Shown one piece after another: positions 35,694 through 44,722 of a stretch of DNA of 64,000 nucleotides. A program made the position numbers and the translations under genes. The notes beneath the pieces are model-generated. The model was given only the letters and a program-made list of their open reading frames with translations. It was not told where the DNA came from and searched no databases. The first letter of the stretch is position 1, and every line of letters begins with the position of its first letter. Source of the DNA: CAZCAC01 sp964496575 (lineage in GTDB: Bacteria; Planctomycetota; UBA1135; GCA-002686595); contig CAZCAC010000035.1 of the NCBI GenBank assembly GCA_964496575.1, forward strand, positions 1 through 64,000, read 5' to 3'.

Positions 35694-37547
35694 CTACTCG
35701 TACGATCCGACGAACGTGATCGAGCTGAAGCCGGCCGAGATCAGGAGATCCAGGACGTCGACCACGTCCTGGTAGACGGTGCCCTGGCGCGCGTCGATCA
35801 GGACGCGGGCGCCCGGCCATTGTTCCTCGAGCGTCTCGAGCCGACCGCGCAGCTCGTCGAGGTGACGGGTCTTCAGCGAGCCGACCGTGTACTCGATCCT
35901 CCGGGAGTCGTCGAAGACGAACCGGCCCTCGCCGTCCCAGGGTTCCCCGGTCTCGGCGTCCAGCTTGCGACCCGCCTCGTGGACTCGCAGGGTGACGGAG
36001 ATCGCCCGCCTCGCTCGTGCGTCAGACTCCCCCTCCTCGGCCGCCGCGACGATCTCCGAATCGAGGTCGACGGGCAGCGGGACCGCGATCCCCTCTTTCC
36101 CGCCGGGCCACTCGCCGGTCAGGCGCAGCCGCCAGATGCCGGCGATCGCACAGTGTTCCATCGCCTTCAGCAAGCTGCGCGCCGGCGCGCCCGGTACGGC
36201 GTGCAGCACGAGCTCGTCCATCGCCAGCAGCGCTCCATCGGGAGACTCCGGGTCCAGAGGTTGCGTCTCCATTCCCGCGACCAGTTCCGCCAGGTGCGCG
36301 TCGAGCGCCCCGAAGGAGTCGGCGGTCGGGTCGTAGAGGAGCTCCCCGTCGGCCCGGATCCGGCCGTCACCCTCGATCGTGAGCGTCGTCGCCTCGCCGG
36401 CCTCTACCAGGCGCGCCTCGAACGCCACCTCGTCTTCCCCGGCGGGATCGTCGCGGGGAGGCTGCACTCGCGGGCCGCCACAGGCGAAGAGCACGAGTAT
36501 CGAGAGGATGGCGAGTCCGAAGATTCGGCGCTGAACGGCAGGGATCGGCGCCGTCGCCGGAGCGAGCGCGTGCTCGACGCGGCGCACGAGGGAGGAGTGG
36601 CGGGAGGCCATCGAGGCGACGAGGGTCGGCGGCGGCTCGAGTCGGACCCAGCGCGCGACCGTCTCCAGGCAACGCGCCAGGGGCAGGCCGTCACCGGTCC
36701 AGTGCACGGCCCGGGCGTCGCAAGCGAGCTCCATCTCGTCCAGCAGCCGCCGTCGCACCAGGCGCTGCAGCGGCTGGAAAGCGAGTACGTAGCAGAGAAA
36801 CGTCGCCACGGTGAGCCACCATGGATCACGCCGCGCGAGGTGGGCGAGCTCGTGGGCCAGGAGGGCACGCCTCGCGCCACGGCCGAGCTCGCGCAGAGCA
36901 CGCGCCGGGACGACGAGCTCGCCGCGGGCGAGGGCGATGGGCGAGCCGAGCGTGGCGCTCGCGGTGAGGCGCGGCACGCGAGCCAGTCCCGCCCGCCCGG
37001 CGAGCTCCCGCAGGTCGTCGCTCCACCCGGCCGACTCTACGGGGCGGCGCCCGGCCAGCGCCCGAACGAGACAACGCCGCTCGCCCAGGAGGCGAGCGCC
37101 ACCGGCGAGCGCGACGAGGAGGGCCACGATCGGCAGCGCGTGTGCCCAGCGCCAGCGGGCCAGGGGCGCGGCGGTCGCGGACCCGGTCTCGGACAGCGCC
37201 GCCACTGCGGGCTCGGACTCGCGAGCCTCCGCGGGCGCGGGCTTCGACAGGACCCCAGCGACCGTGATCGCGCGGCCCGGGGCCACAGGGCCCTCGAGCT
37301 CGAGGCGGAACGCGTCGCCGACTCCCAGGCCGAGTGCCTGCCCGGCGGTGGTCACGAACGCACCCACGAGCGCCCACTTGAAGAGCTGCTCCCGGAGGGC
37401 CCCGGGGCGCAGCACGCGCCCGAGCGCGAGCGCCAGAGCACAGAGCACGCTGCCGTGCAGGAGCCAGGTCGCGATCCAGCCGGCCGCAGTGACTCCGAAG
37501 GCGTCCAGTCGAAACAGAGCTTCACTCGTGATCATCATCGGTCTCAT
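35694..37547 (-). CDS. BlaR1/M56-type membrane metallopeptidase with ExbD-like C-terminus
   Basis: A 617-residue membrane protein. N-terminal membrane segments (about 20-45, 57-75, 135-155) flank an M56 domain with the zinc motif HELAH (232-236) and downstream 'EMELACDARAV' (third ligand about E273). A further membrane segment (about 330-345) ends in 'VLFACGG'. The extracytoplasmic C-terminus has no penicillin-binding domain. Its last 70 residues ('ARVLIDARQGTVYQDVVDV', 'LISAGFSSITFVG') resemble the periplasmic domain of ExbD/TolR. By family analogy the peptidase inactivates the adjacent BlaI repressor. The start overlaps blaI-like by 26 bases, with in-frame ATGs at 37538 and 37535 as alternatives. 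Confidence 0.8.
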   Translation of the reverse strand: MRPMMITSEALFRLDAFGVTAAGWIATWLLHGSVLCALALALGRVLRPGALREQLFKWALVGAFVTTAGQALGLGVGDAFRLELEGPVAPGRAITVAGVLSKPAPAEARESEPAVAALSETGSATAAPLARWRWAHALPIVALLVALAGGARLLGERRCLVRALAGRRPVESAGWSDDLRELAGRAGLARVPRLTASATLGSPIALARGELVVPARALRELGRGARRALLAHELAHLARRDPWWLTVATFLCYVLAFQPLQRLVRRRLLDEMELACDARAVHWTGDGLPLARCLETVARWVRLEPPPTLVASMASRHSSLVRRVEHALAPATAPIPAVQRRIFGLAILSILVLFACGGPRVQPPRDDPAGEDEVAFEARLVEAGEATTLTIEGDGRIRADGELLYDPTADSFGALDAHLAELVAGMETQPLDPESPDGALLAMDELVLHAVPGAPARSLLKAMEHCAIAGIWRLRLTGEWPGGKEGIAVPLPVDLDSEIVAAAEEGESDARARRAISVTLRVHEAGRKLDAETGEPWDGEGRFVFDDSRRIEYTVGSLKTRHLDELRGRLETLEEQWPGARVLIDARQGTVYQDVVDVLDLLISAGFSSITFVGSYE

Positions 37548-37929
37548 TCCCTCGCGGTCCTTCCGCGTCCTCGATCATCGCGCGCACGCGCGCCAGGTCC
37601 CCGGGGCCGAGCTCGTGCTGGGCGAGGAGATGCGCGACGAGCGCCGAGACGTCGCCGTCGAACAGGTGGGTGGTCAACTCCCCGACCGCCGAGCGGCGCG
37701 CCTCGTCGACGTCGACGAGCGCGCGGTACACGTACTGCCGCCCCTCGGTGCGGTGGGACACGAGGCCGCGCTTCTCCAGCCGCTTGAGCAGGGTCGCCAC
37801 GGTGGTCGGCGCCAGCTCGCGCTCGGCGCTGAGCGCCGCCTGCACCTCGGGCACCCGGGCCTCGCCACCCTCCCAGAGCACGCGCATCACGGCGATCTGC
37901 AACGGGGTGAGGGATTCGGGTGCAGGCAT
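37522..37929 (-). CDS. BlaI/MecI-family transcriptional repressor
   Basis: A 135-residue winged-helix regulator. The DNA-binding domain (about 5-75) has the family pattern 'LTPLQIAVMRVLWEGG', 'VPEVQAAL', 'APTTVATLLKRLEKRGLV' and 'GRQYVYRAL'. The C-terminal part is the helical dimerisation and cleavage region. It overlaps the start of the M56 gene by 26 bases, the standard BlaI-BlaR1 order, and carries a matching dyad operator just upstream. It probably represses its own operon until cleaved. No beta-lactamase gene is present, so the regulated target is unlikely to be antibiotic resistance alone. Confidence 0.92.
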   Translation of the reverse strand: MPAPESLTPLQIAVMRVLWEGGEARVPEVQAALSAERELAPTTVATLLKRLEKRGLVSHRTEGRQYVYRALVDVDEARRSAVGELTTHLFDGDVSALVAHLLAQHELGPGDLARVRAMIEDAEGPRGNETDDDHE

Positions 37930-37941
37930 GGCGGGTTCTCG

Positions 37942-37969
37942 ACGACAGGTGTAATACTACACTCGTCGT
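37942..37969. promoter_or_regulatory. Putative BlaI-type dyad operator
   Basis: A 28-bp inverted repeat sits 13-40 bases upstream of the BlaI-like start codon. The half-sites are ACGACAGGTGTAAT and, on the other strand, ACGACGAGTGTAGT, matching at 11 of 14 positions, with the perfect core GTGTA-N4-TACAC (37949-37962). TGTA/TACA dyads are characteristic of BlaI/MecI/CopY operators, and the location suits autoregulation. Confidence 0.7.
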
Positions 37970-38057
37970 TTTCAGTTACGAGGCATTCTCGAGAAATTCA
38001 CAAGCTCCTGTCACAGCAGGCTTTACAGCTGCGTGAAGGCGCTCCCGCCCCGCCGGC

Positions 38058-39221
38058 CTACCGCTCCAGCACCGGCTCGACCCAGATCGTGTGGGCCGAG
38101 CGGTTCGGCCCGCGGCACTCGATGCGCAGCTCGAGGGTCTTCACGCCCTTGACGCGGACGGAGAACTCCTGGGTGTCCGCCACCCGGGTGATCGGCTTCG
38201 AGCTCCACAGCGGATCGCCGTCGCCGAGGAGGTGGAAGACGAGGGGCGCGGTGAAGGTCGCGGCACTGGTGTCGTTCAGGGCCACCGATCCGCGCAGCGA
38301 TTTCCAGGCGCGGCCGAGGTGATACCGGATCGTGGCGTCATCGCCCTGATCACCGGCGTGCAGGGCCAGCGAGTGCAGGCGCAACCGACCGCCGACCTTC
38401 ACCTGATCCTCGGCGAGCCCCATGTAGCCGTCCTGGCCCAGGACGCCGAGCGGGGCGTGGACCTCGGTCTCGGTCAGGTCGGCGAGGAAGCGCACCGGCG
38501 GGCCGAAGTCGGCCAGGATCTCGTCGCGCTCGCCCGCCAGCTCGTCGCGAGCGAAGACGTCGGAGGTGAGCTCGAGGGCCGCGAGGTACCATCGCTCCGC
38601 GCGAGAATAGAAGCCCTCCCTCAGGGCGGCTCGGCTCTCCTTGCCGGCCAGGGTCCGCCACGCGCGGGCCAGCTCGAGGCACCCGTCGCGATCCGCGCCT
38701 CCCCCACCGGCACCCACCAGCGCGAGGTCGGTCGCCACGGCCTCGGCCAGGGCCGCGTTGGGCGAGTGGGCCAGGTGCTCGCTCGCGCCCTCCCAGTCAT
38801 CGCGCACCGCGAGCAGAGAGCGGGCCAGGTCGAAGCGGAGGTTCACGAGCGAAGGGTCGCGGGCCAGGCCGGCTCGGGCGCGCGTGGCGCGGCCCTCGAG
38901 CTTGCGCCACTCGCCGAGCTCCTTCCCGCGCTGCTTCACCCGTCGTCGAAGCTCCTTCGATCCGATGCTCTTCGCCACCCCGCCGACGACATCGAGCAGG
39001 CGCTCCGCGCTCTCGAAGCCGTCCTTGCGGGCGACTTCTCGCGCGAGCCGCAGACAACGCTCGGCGATCCGCACTCCGCTCACCGGACCGTCGTCGCGGG
39101 GATCGTACTTCTCGAAGGCCCACAGGTAGGTCGGCGCGAGCTCGAGGTCGTAGGCCTCCAGCAGGATGCCGAAGACCTCCAGCAGGAGCGGCGCATCGTG
39201 ACAGCGGCGCGCGGTGAGCAC
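38058..39221 (-). pseudogene. NPCBM-domain protein, apparently truncated at the 5' end
   Basis: The 387-codon frame (first start a GTG at 39221) has a helical N-terminal half (about 1-240) and a C-terminal NPCBM-type domain (about 245-387, 'VLGQDGYMGLAEDQVKVGG', 'TIWVEPVLER'). It lacks a signal peptide although the C-terminal domain is normally extracytoplasmic. In the same frame upstream, protein-like sequence ('LVHDLRELASRAAKG', 'HYVLLEQC') continues to an in-frame TAG at about 39300-39302 with no ATG. The next 38 bases lead straight into a divergent gene, so the beginning appears lost. It could still be expressed from GTG as a fragment. Confidence 0.6.
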
Positions 39222-39339
39222 GCACTGCTCGAGCAGGACGTAGTGCGTCGCGCTGCCCTTCGCGGCCCGTGAGGCCAGCTCTCGCAGGTCGTGGACGAGC
39301 TACGTTTGGCGTCGAGCGAAACGCGGTTAGGGTAGGCGC

Positions 39340-40374
39340 ATGAGAAGCCTCCTGACGATACCTCTGCTCCTCACCGGATGCGCCGCGCCCCCCACCTCAC
39401 CGACCGCGGGCGATTGGGAGCCGATGAAGACCGGTTCGACCGCGAGCCTGCGCGGTCTCGCCGTGGTCGACGACGACACGGTCTGGGCCAGTGGCAACGA
39501 CGGCACGGTGCTGCGCACGACCGACGGGGGACGGACCTGGACACATTACACGGTGCCGGGGGACGCCCCCGAGCTGCGCGACGTGCACGCGCTCGACGCG
39601 CGAACCGCCTACGTGCTCGCGGTCACCGAGCCGGCGCGCATCCTGCGCACGACCGACGGGGGCGAGACCTGGGACGAGCTGTACCGGAGTCCGCACGCCG
39701 CGGCGTTCCTCGACTCCTTCGCCTTCTTCGACGACCGCCGCGCCTGCGCGTTCGGCGACCCGATCGACGGCACCTTCCTCGTGCTGCGCACGGAGGACGC
39801 CGGGAGCGGCTGGCAGGAGGTGCCTGCCGCGGATCTCCCGCCCCCGCACGAGGGAGAGGCGGCGTTTGCCGCGAGCGGAACGTGCCTCGCCGCGATCGGC
39901 GAAGCGCACGCCTGGATCGCCACCGGCGGACTCGCCTCGCGCGTCCTGCTCACGACCGACGCGGGGCGCAGCTGGTCCGCCGCCCCCACTCCGATCGTCG
40001 CCGGAGAATCGACGACGGGCATCTACTCGATCGCCTTCCGCGACGAGCGGCACGGCGTGATCGTGGGCGGTGACTACACCGAACCCGAACGGGCCGAACG
40101 GAACGCCGCGTTCACCACCGACGGTGGCCACACGTGGGAGCTCGCCACCCGGCTCCCGCGCGGCCACCGCGCCGCCGTCGCCTGGGTGCCCGGGCGCGAG
40201 AATACGCTGGCCACCGTCGGTCGCGCCGGCACCGACTGGTCCACCGACGGCGGTCGCACGTGGCGTCCACTCTCCGACGAGGGTTTCTACGCGCTCGCCT
40301 TCGCGCCGACCGGCGAGGGCTGGGCCGCGGGCAGCGAGGGCCGCATCGCCCGCCTCACCTTGCCGGAGGACTGA
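39340..40374 (+). CDS. YCF48/BNR-like beta-propeller lipoprotein
   Basis: A 344-residue exported lipoprotein (lipobox LLLTGCAA, about residues 8-15). The body consists of repeated BNR/YCF48-type motifs 'LRTTDGGRTWTHY', 'LRTTDGGETWDELY', 'LLTTDAGRSWS', 'AFTTDGGHTWE' and 'WSTDGGRTWRPL', forming a probable seven-bladed propeller. Related proteins in cyanobacteria and planctomycetes are photosystem-assembly-like or of unknown function. The gene is monocistronic and divergent from the truncated NPCBM gene. There is no recognisable Shine-Dalgarno. Confidence 0.88.
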   Translation: MRSLLTIPLLLTGCAAPPTSPTAGDWEPMKTGSTASLRGLAVVDDDTVWASGNDGTVLRTTDGGRTWTHYTVPGDAPELRDVHALDARTAYVLAVTEPARILRTTDGGETWDELYRSPHAAAFLDSFAFFDDRRACAFGDPIDGTFLVLRTEDAGSGWQEVPAADLPPPHEGEAAFAASGTCLAAIGEAHAWIATGGLASRVLLTTDAGRSWSAAPTPIVAGESTTGIYSIAFRDERHGVIVGGDYTEPERAERNAAFTTDGGHTWELATRLPRGHRAAVAWVPGRENTLATVGRAGTDWSTDGGRTWRPLSDEGFYALAFAPTGEGWAAGSEGRIARLTLPED

Positions 40375-40422
40375 GACGAACCGCCCGCGCCCGCTCGGGT
40401 GGGAACGCGAGGTACGCGGAGA

Positions 40423-40698
40423 TCACCAGAAGATCCAGAAGGGCCAGAACAACCACAGTAGCAGCTTCTTCGCTCTGGACTCCTCCGCCGTATCGGGGAG
40501 CCGCGCCTGCAGACCGCGAACCCTCTCCAGCAGCTCCGAGTCACTGAACCCGCGGGCATGAAGCTCGGCTCGGGCAAGCTTCACGGCCTCGTCGGTGCAC
40601 TGGTGGGCGTCGATGGTGACGATCGCCAGCAGCTCGTCGGAGGGCATCGACGAGTAGGTTTGCCGCAGGGATTCCGGGTCGAAGGTCTCGATTCTCAT
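40423..40698 (-). CDS. Small protein with C-terminal membrane anchor
   Basis: This protein is 91 residues if the ATG at 40698 is used, and 108 if the start is at 40749. The N-terminal part ('MRIETFDPESLRQTYSSM', 'ELLAIVTIDAHQCTDEAVKLA', 'ELHARGFSDSELLERV') has the composition of a small soluble helical domain. The last 13 residues (LLLWLFWPFWIFW) are strongly aromatic and hydrophobic and could insert in the membrane, giving a tail-anchored product. No family is recognised. It is the last gene of the minus-strand array and starts 145 bases after the esterase fusion stop. Confidence 0.6.
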   Translation of the reverse strand: MRIETFDPESLRQTYSSMPSDELLAIVTIDAHQCTDEAVKLARAELHARGFSDSELLERVRGLQARLPDTAEESRAKKLLLWLFWPFWIFW

Positions 40699-40843
40699 GA
40701 TCTCGGGCGGGGGTGGAGTCGGCCCCTCGAGCTCGCCCATCTCCCCCACTACTACCGGTCACGTGGATCATTCTACGCCGGCCACTTTCCGAGGCCTTCC
40801 TTCTTCCCCCGGCAGCCCGGGAGTGACCCCGAACGAGGCGACG

Positions 40844-43800
40844 TCAGAGCCCCCGGCCGGTCCCTCCCCCGACGCGCTCCGGGCGGTACTGGTAGTCCGG
40901 CCAGAGCGGACAGTTGAGGTCGATCCAGGCCTTCAGCGCCCGCCTGCCGCCCGGATCCAGCTCCACCTCCTCGTGCGCCTCGTCGGCGAGCACTCGCCAG
41001 AGCTCGCTCTGCGAGGTACCGAAGGAGAGCGGCTCCGCCTTGAAGTGCCGCATCCCGTACGTGAAGTCGAAGAAGTGAACCCACCCGCCCTCGATCAGCG
41101 CGCGGTACGAGGCCGGCACGCCGGTCTCGTCGAGCTCGCCGCGCAGGTCGGAGCGACCGGGCTGGCTCCCGTCGTGACAGCGCGTGCAGCTCGCGTCGAG
41201 CACCGGCTGGACCACTCGCTGGAAGTCGAACGGCTCGGTGCCCCAGGGTGGAGGCTGCAATCGCAGCGGTGCTTCGCGCAGCGCCTGGACCGGCCCGCGA
41301 GCCGGGGACGAGCTCCGGTGCTCGTGGCAGCCGATGCAGCTGCGCTGCTCGCCGGGCTGCAGCTGGACCACGCTCCGCATCCGCTGCAGCTCGTCGAACT
41401 CCTCGTCGAGCAGCTGGAAGTACAGCACCCGACCGGCCGGAGCCAGGAAGCTGGCCGAGCCGTCCTCGTCGATCGGCACGATCCCGAGCGACGCCTTGGC
41501 CACGTAGCTCGGCCAGCCGAGGTCCTCGCGCACCCGGTAGAGCCCCGGCTCCACTTCCGAGACCAGCTCCGGCCAGTCGTGATTCGTCCGCAGCCCCGCC
41601 AGCGGCGCGTTGGGCGTGCGCGTCAGGAAGCTCGTCGTCGGGCCGTGCACCAGGTGAGTCGGCGACGCGTAGAAGTCGGTGAACGGCGGGTGATCCGCGC
41701 GAAACTGACCACAGTCGAGCGGCTCCAGCCTCGCGGGCACCTCCTCGGCGACGCGCAGGTAGCGCGCCCGGCCGCGCGCGACGCTCGAGCCGAGTCCCTC
41801 GTAGACGTCCTGCACGATGAAGTGCCCCAGCCCCTGGCTCGCGAGCTCGGGATCGACACCGCTCGGCAACACCGGCGGGCGCGGGTGCGGGCGCAGAGGC
41901 CTCGGGTGCTTGCTGCTGATCTCCGGGTCGACGTAGAGCACCTCCCGGTTGCCGTAGCGATCGATGACGTACAGCCCCCAGAGATGCTGATCATCGGGGT
42001 TGTGGCTCACCAGGAAGTGGTCGCGCGAGACGGGATACGGGTCGCGGAAGGAGTCGTGGTGCGAGCGACTCATCTGGTAGTGCGGCCGCGCGTCCGGTGT
42101 GATGCTGGTGATCGCGCCGGTGTCCGACGGCCCGCGCGTCAGGTCGATCAGCGCGATCGGGCCCTGGTGGTCGCCGTGCGACATCAGCGTGCAGACCAGC
42201 TCCTGCGTGCCGGGCACCTCGTGCGCCTGGCTGTAGCAGTTGGGCGTGTTGTTGCCGAAGACCAGCTCGGGGTGCGTGCCGTCGGGGCGGATCGACCAGA
42301 GCGTGTGGCCGAAGTCGGCCCCCTTGTCGAGGTACTCGGAGCGAGTCCACAGGATCCGCCCGCTCCGCATGACCGAGGGCTTCCACTCGCTCAGGTTGGA
42401 GTGCGACAGGCGCTGGATGTTCGCCCCGTCGGAGTCCATGCGGTGCAGCACGTAGGCCTGCGGACGCCAGCAGAGGAAGCGGACCTTGCAGCGCGTGCTG
42501 TTGAACGCGAGTCCCCCGTCCGGCAGGCACGTCGCGTCGAAGTCGTGGAACGGCCCCTCGGTCAGCTGGCGCGGATTCGACCCGTCGACCTCCATCGCGT
42601 GGAGGTGCCAGTAGGACTCCCACCCCTCGACCTCCGGCCGCTCGGGGCGGTAGGCGAAGTAGATCGTGCTGGCGTCGTGGTCCGGGATCGGCTCGCGCAC
42701 GATCCCCTCGCTGCCGTCGAACAGCTGACGGATCCGGGCTCGATCCGGGCGGAGCCGCTCTGCATCGTCGCGGGGGATCTCGAGCACGTGAATCCCGCCA
42801 CCCGGTTCGAGCACGCCGTCGAGGTGCTCGCTGTAGTTGTGCGATTCGAGGAAGGGGTGGCGCTTGGCGAACAGGATCCGCTCCAGCGGCGCGAGCGCCG
42901 GGTCGCGCAGGAAGAGCCGCCGCTTGGCCATCCTCGCTTCCAGGTAGAGCGCCTCGGAGTCGGGCGTCGTCGCCGCCTTCCGCCGCAGCTCGCGTCCCAC
43001 CGCGCGTTCCGCCGAGACGTCCAGCCCCTGTCGCTCCAGCCGCTCGATCAGCTCCTCGAAGAGGACCAGCACTCGTTCGAGCGGCGCGAGGCGAGCGATC
43101 CGGCCCCAGTAGGGCTCTCCACCCGGCGTCGCCGGCCGATCGACGCGGAGTGGAGAGAGGTGATCGTCCGCGGGAAGAGCGCTCCAGGTCGCGCGCTCGC
43201 GCAGGAAGGCGTAGTGCAGGAAGCCTTCCCAGCTGCGTTCGGGCAGCCGCTCGACGGGCAGGAACGGGAAGCGCCGCGCCCGTGCACTACCCGCGCCCTC
43301 GCGATGGGCCACCGTCCTCCACTCCCGTCCGTCTTCCGAGACGAGCACGTCGTACGCCTCGACCTGGCGATCGCGGAACTCGCCCTTCCGGTCGCGCGAG
43401 AGCTCGAGTCGGGCCACGCGGGTCGGTCCGGGAAACTCGATCTGGGCCCACTCCCCGTCGCGGCTCGCGGCGATCCAGCTGTGGTCGTTGCCGTAGCGTC
43501 CGTCGTTCAGGTGCTCGATCCGGTGAATCGCCTCGTAGCCGGGAATGACCGACGACGCCGTCGCGACGGCGCCGCGCTCGGCCAGGGCCAGGTTCTCCTC
43601 ACCCCCGGGCGCGAAGAGCTCGAGCTCGTCGATCCCCGGCTGCGTGCCGCCGCCGGTCTCGCGAATCAGCACGCGGAGGAAGCGAACCTCCTGCACCGGG
43701 AAGGACAGGGTCTCGGGCTCGACGAGCTCGCCGGGAGCGGGGATCCGCTCCAGCGCTTCCCGGAGCTCGTCGGTCACCGGGCGGGTCTCGAGGCGGGTGG

Positions 43801-44695
43801 TCGAAGCGGCGTTGACCTGTGCCTCGCTCGGCGCTCCCTCGAGAAAGCCCAGCTCGACGAGGAAGGCGTCCATCTTGCGGACCGTATCGAGGAAGATCCC
43901 GGTCCCGCCCTTCCGCTCGTTGAAGAAGCCGTGAGATTGATCGGGGTAGGTGTACAGGACCGACTCGACCCCGGCGGTCTTCATCCTCGCCTGGAATCGC
44001 CTGGCGGTCTCGACGGGGACCAGGTCGTCCTGCTCGCCGAGAAAGACGATCGCCGGCGGTGTCCGGGCATCGATGTTGTGCGCCGGCGAGATGTCCCGCC
44101 AGTACTCCTCGACGCGGTCGTGTCCCCAGCCGCCTTCGGGCCCGTTGTCGTAGACGGGATTGAACAGCAAGAGGGCGTTGGATCGGGACGAGATGGTCGC
44201 GTCGTCCGTCGGCTCGTCGAGCTTGGGGAGCGTGCCGGTGGAGGCGGCGACGTGCCCCCCCGCCGATCCGCCTCCCGCGGCGATGCGCGCCGGATCGATG
44301 CCGAGTCTCCCGGCGTGCTGGCGCAGGTAGCGCACCGCTGACTTGCCGTCGGCGACGCACTCCCTGGGCGTGGTGTTCTGGCGACGCTTGACCCGGTAAT
44401 CGGCCAGCGCAGCGACCATTCCGCGGCTGGCCAGGTAGCGGGCGTGCGGCTCGAACTGGGTCGGGCTGCCGCCGTTCCAGCCTCCTCCGAAGAAGAACAC
44501 CGCCGCGGGGCGCCGGTCGGCGGCGGGGTCGTGCCCCTCCGGGACGAAGAGGTAGAGGTACAGGTCGTCGCCAGAAGCCGTCTTGTAGACCTCGGCGGTG
44601 GCTCCCTCCAGCTCGAGCTTCGTCGTCTCCGCCGGGACGACCGGCGGCAGGCAGAGGATGGCGACGGCGGCGATGGCGAGGCTCGTGTGGATCAT
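40844..44695 (-). CDS. Esterase/discoidin/HzsA-related fusion protein (HzsA-related 3)
   Basis: A 1283-residue exported protein. The signal peptide (1-22) is followed by an alpha/beta-hydrolase of the BD-FAE/esterase type (about 25-285): oxyanion segment FFFGGGWNGG (67-76), nucleophile S144 in GGGSAGG, D224 and H255 (SHGFF). A discoidin-like domain (about 370-475) and helical spacer precede a propeller ('WHLHAMEVDGSNPRQLTEG', 'CLPDGGLAFNSTR', 'PSVMRSGRILWTR'), then two CxxCH haem sites (C1120-H1124, C1170-H1174). It is continuous in one frame, so a joining error is possible but not indicated. It is co-transcribed with the RpiB-like gene. Confidence 0.8.
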   Translation of the reverse strand: MIHTSLAIAAVAILCLPPVVPAETTKLELEGATAEVYKTASGDDLYLYLFVPEGHDPAADRRPAAVFFFGGGWNGGSPTQFEPHARYLASRGMVAALADYRVKRRQNTTPRECVADGKSAVRYLRQHAGRLGIDPARIAAGGGSAGGHVAASTGTLPKLDEPTDDATISSRSNALLLFNPVYDNGPEGGWGHDRVEEYWRDISPAHNIDARTPPAIVFLGEQDDLVPVETARRFQARMKTAGVESVLYTYPDQSHGFFNERKGGTGIFLDTVRKMDAFLVELGFLEGAPSEAQVNAASTTRLETRPVTDELREALERIPAPGELVEPETLSFPVQEVRFLRVLIRETGGGTQPGIDELELFAPGGEENLALAERGAVATASSVIPGYEAIHRIEHLNDGRYGNDHSWIAASRDGEWAQIEFPGPTRVARLELSRDRKGEFRDRQVEAYDVLVSEDGREWRTVAHREGAGSARARRFPFLPVERLPERSWEGFLHYAFLRERATWSALPADDHLSPLRVDRPATPGGEPYWGRIARLAPLERVLVLFEELIERLERQGLDVSAERAVGRELRRKAATTPDSEALYLEARMAKRRLFLRDPALAPLERILFAKRHPFLESHNYSEHLDGVLEPGGGIHVLEIPRDDAERLRPDRARIRQLFDGSEGIVREPIPDHDASTIYFAYRPERPEVEGWESYWHLHAMEVDGSNPRQLTEGPFHDFDATCLPDGGLAFNSTRCKVRFLCWRPQAYVLHRMDSDGANIQRLSHSNLSEWKPSVMRSGRILWTRSEYLDKGADFGHTLWSIRPDGTHPELVFGNNTPNCYSQAHEVPGTQELVCTLMSHGDHQGPIALIDLTRGPSDTGAITSITPDARPHYQMSRSHHDSFRDPYPVSRDHFLVSHNPDDQHLWGLYVIDRYGNREVLYVDPEISSKHPRPLRPHPRPPVLPSGVDPELASQGLGHFIVQDVYEGLGSSVARGRARYLRVAEEVPARLEPLDCGQFRADHPPFTDFYASPTHLVHGPTTSFLTRTPNAPLAGLRTNHDWPELVSEVEPGLYRVREDLGWPSYVAKASLGIVPIDEDGSASFLAPAGRVLYFQLLDEEFDELQRMRSVVQLQPGEQRSCIGCHEHRSSSPARGPVQALREAPLRLQPPPWGTEPFDFQRVVQPVLDASCTRCHDGSQPGRSDLRGELDETGVPASYRALIEGGWVHFFDFTYGMRHFKAEPLSFGTSQSELWRVLADEAHEEVELDPGGRRALKAWIDLNCPLWPDYQYRPERVGGGTGRGL

Positions 44696-44722
44696 GACAT
44701 CACCCGGGCGTGGATCCGCGCC

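Noticed and set aside
37522..37929. A beta-lactam resistance locus
   Set aside because: The BlaI/M56 pair is present but there is no beta-lactamase, and the M56 protein has no penicillin-binding domain.
40697..44341. A 1214-codon open frame on the plus strand
   Set aside because: It is the complement shadow of the esterase/HzsA-related fusion; its composition is Arg/Val/Leu-rich with no domain motif, whereas the minus-strand frame has a signal peptide, triad and haem motifs.
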